A DNA stretch of 64,000 nt. Source: Rhizobiales bacterium NRL2. Its GTDB lineage: Bacteria; Pseudomonadota; Alphaproteobacteria; Minwuiales; Minwuiaceae. The stretch spans positions 2,625,001 through 2,689,000 of the forward strand of contig CP016093.1 in assembly GCA_001664005.1 (NCBI GenBank), in the 5' to 3' direction. The position numbers and the translations under genes were made by a program. This document shows, in pieces, positions 63,100 through 64,000 of this stretch; positions within the stretch are counted from its first letter, which is position 1; each line of letters begins with the position of its first letter. A model generated the notes under the pieces. That model had not been told where the DNA came from and made no database searches. It saw only the letters and a program-made list of their open reading frames with translations.

Positions 63100-64000
63100 T
63101 CATTCGGCGGCAAGGGACTTCAGACGCCACCCCATCAGCGCCGCACCGAGAATCATCGGCACCGCCGCAACGGGCACCCAGAACGCGGCCCGCGCGGTGG
63201 CGGCCAGCGTATCCCCGTCCGCCAGGCCGGCGGCGTTGGCGACCAGCCCCGCCCATGCAGCGCCCAGCGCCAGTCCGGTCTGCTGCACCGTGGGCACGGA
63301 GGAGGCCGCGATATCCTCCTCGCCGGGACGCGCGTTGGCCATGACGGTCTGGGCGATGAAGGCCCAGCAGGTTCCCATGCCCAGCCCCATCAGCATGATC
63401 GCGGGCAGGACGAGGAGCAGCGGACCGCGCGGCATCGCCAGCGCCAGCGCGCACAGGCCGACCAGCATGATCACGGGGCCGATGCGGATCAGGCGCAGCG
63501 GCCAGCGTCCGGAAAGCCCCGAGACCACGATCGCGGCCGTGGTCCAGCACAGCGAGGCGGAGGCCACGAAATAGCCCGCAGTCAGGGGATCCGCGCCATG
63601 GATGCGCTGGATGAAGAGCGGCACGAAGCTCGGCATCTGGGTGAAGACCACCGAGACCAGCAGCGCGATCCAGAGCCCCGTCCCCGTGACCGTGGCGAGA
63701 CTGAAGGCGTCCGACGGCAGCAACGGATCGGCCGCGCGCCGATCGCGCCGCAGCATGAGAACGAAGGCCGCGCCCGCCAGCGCGATCATGGCGCCCTTGG
63801 CTGGCGGCGCTTCGAAGACGCTGGCGAACGACATGGCCGCGATGGCCAGAACCAGCAGCAGCAGCCGCAACGCCGGCAGGCGCGGACAGTCCATTTCGCC
63901 GGCGGCGAGCCTCGGCAGGGCGAAGAATGTCAGGCAGGCAAGCGCGGCAGAGATACCAGCCACCGTCAGGAACGCCCCGCGCCAGTGCCCCAGATTGGCG
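63100..64000 (-). CDS. MFS transporter, 5' part beyond the right edge
   Basis: The visible 299 or so codons encode the C-terminal part of a major facilitator. The frame stays open to the right edge, where LGHWRGAFLTVAGISAALACLTFF corresponds to the span after the typical W-R-x-x-F loop of drug-type (DHA2-like) MFS proteins. About eight hydrophobic segments follow, with RPGEEDIAASSVPTVQQTGLALGAAWAGL near the end, again typical of multidrug exporters. The start and the first spans lie outside the window. The substrate is unknown. Confidence 0.85.
   Translation of the reverse strand, partial: ANLGHWRGAFLTVAGISAALACLTFFALPRLAAGEMDCPRLPALRLLLLVLAIAAMSFASVFEAPPAKGAMIALAGAAFVLMLRRDRRAADPLLPSDAFSLATVTGTGLWIALLVSVVFTQMPSFVPLFIQRIHGADPLTAGYFVASASLCWTTAAIVVSGLSGRWPLRLIRIGPVIMLVGLCALALAMPRGPLLLVLPAIMLMGLGMGTCWAFIAQTVMANARPGEEDIAASSVPTVQQTGLALGAAWAGLVANAAGLADGDTLAATARAAFWVPVAAVPMILGAALMGWRLKSLAAE

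Overview
The window is a GC-rich, densely packed chromosomal segment. It reads as an alphaproteobacterium, probably Rhodospirillales or a close relative. Supporting signs are the runs aroQ-accB-accC-aat and alaC-hom-glpX-recJ, a fused ThiS-ThiG, class I PhaC, glnB-glnA behind a sigma-54-type promoter, and a PodJ-like polar organiser. No phage, insertion sequence, CRISPR array or integrase is visible. Almost everything is chromosomal housekeeping; the accessory-looking parts are the giant RTX gene and one small palindromic intergenic element.

Layout. 0.2-4.5 kb: RssA-like patatin, YcaD-like MFS transporter and an LhgO-like FAD enzyme, then a convergent hypothetical gene. 4.6-8.8 kb: glnB-glnA nitrogen operon with promoter and terminator, a Cys/Met-metabolism PLP enzyme, mazG. 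8.8-16.9 kb: lipoprotein Ntn acylase, an orphan CheA-like Hpt/ATPase protein, sfsA-map-radC, lipB, an orphan FliN-like protein, a thioesterase, and a divergent Lrp/LysE pair. 16.9-20.3 kb: phaC and an OmpA-domain lipoprotein flanking a candidate PhaR site. 20.4-27.8 kb: alaC-hom-glpX-recJ, tRNA-Glu, panE, arylformamidase-like hydrolase. 27.7-32.6 kb: aat-accC-accB-aroQ on the minus strand (transcribed aroQ first), divergent thiSG, then an SDR.

32.7-46.3 kb: a 3301-residue all-RTX protein made of Ca-binding nonapeptide repeats with 12 interspersed spacer modules and what looks like a second, internal copy of its own C-terminal secretion module. Diverging from it are a PodJ-like protein (coiled coil, one membrane span, SEL1 repeats, peptidoglycan-binding domain) and a small overlapping partner gene with the same N-terminal module. 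No type I secretion genes are in view.

46.4-64 kb: TauE/SafE permease with its TIGR02186 partner, a LysE-type exporter that seems to start at CTG, DUF2889, dapD, sixA-like, ppk-ppx, a second TauE, rnd, aspS, MFS, an FMN-binding PPOX-type protein, mmsB, an EVE-domain protein, a palindromic element whose ends supply the stop codons of both flanking genes, a MoxR AAA ATPase, and an MFS gene cut by the right edge.

The points most worth following up are the RTX internal module, the PodJ-like pair, the stop-codon-donating palindromic element, and the CheA-like protein that lacks dimerisation and coupling domains. Family calls rest on recognised motifs read by eye; no database search was run.
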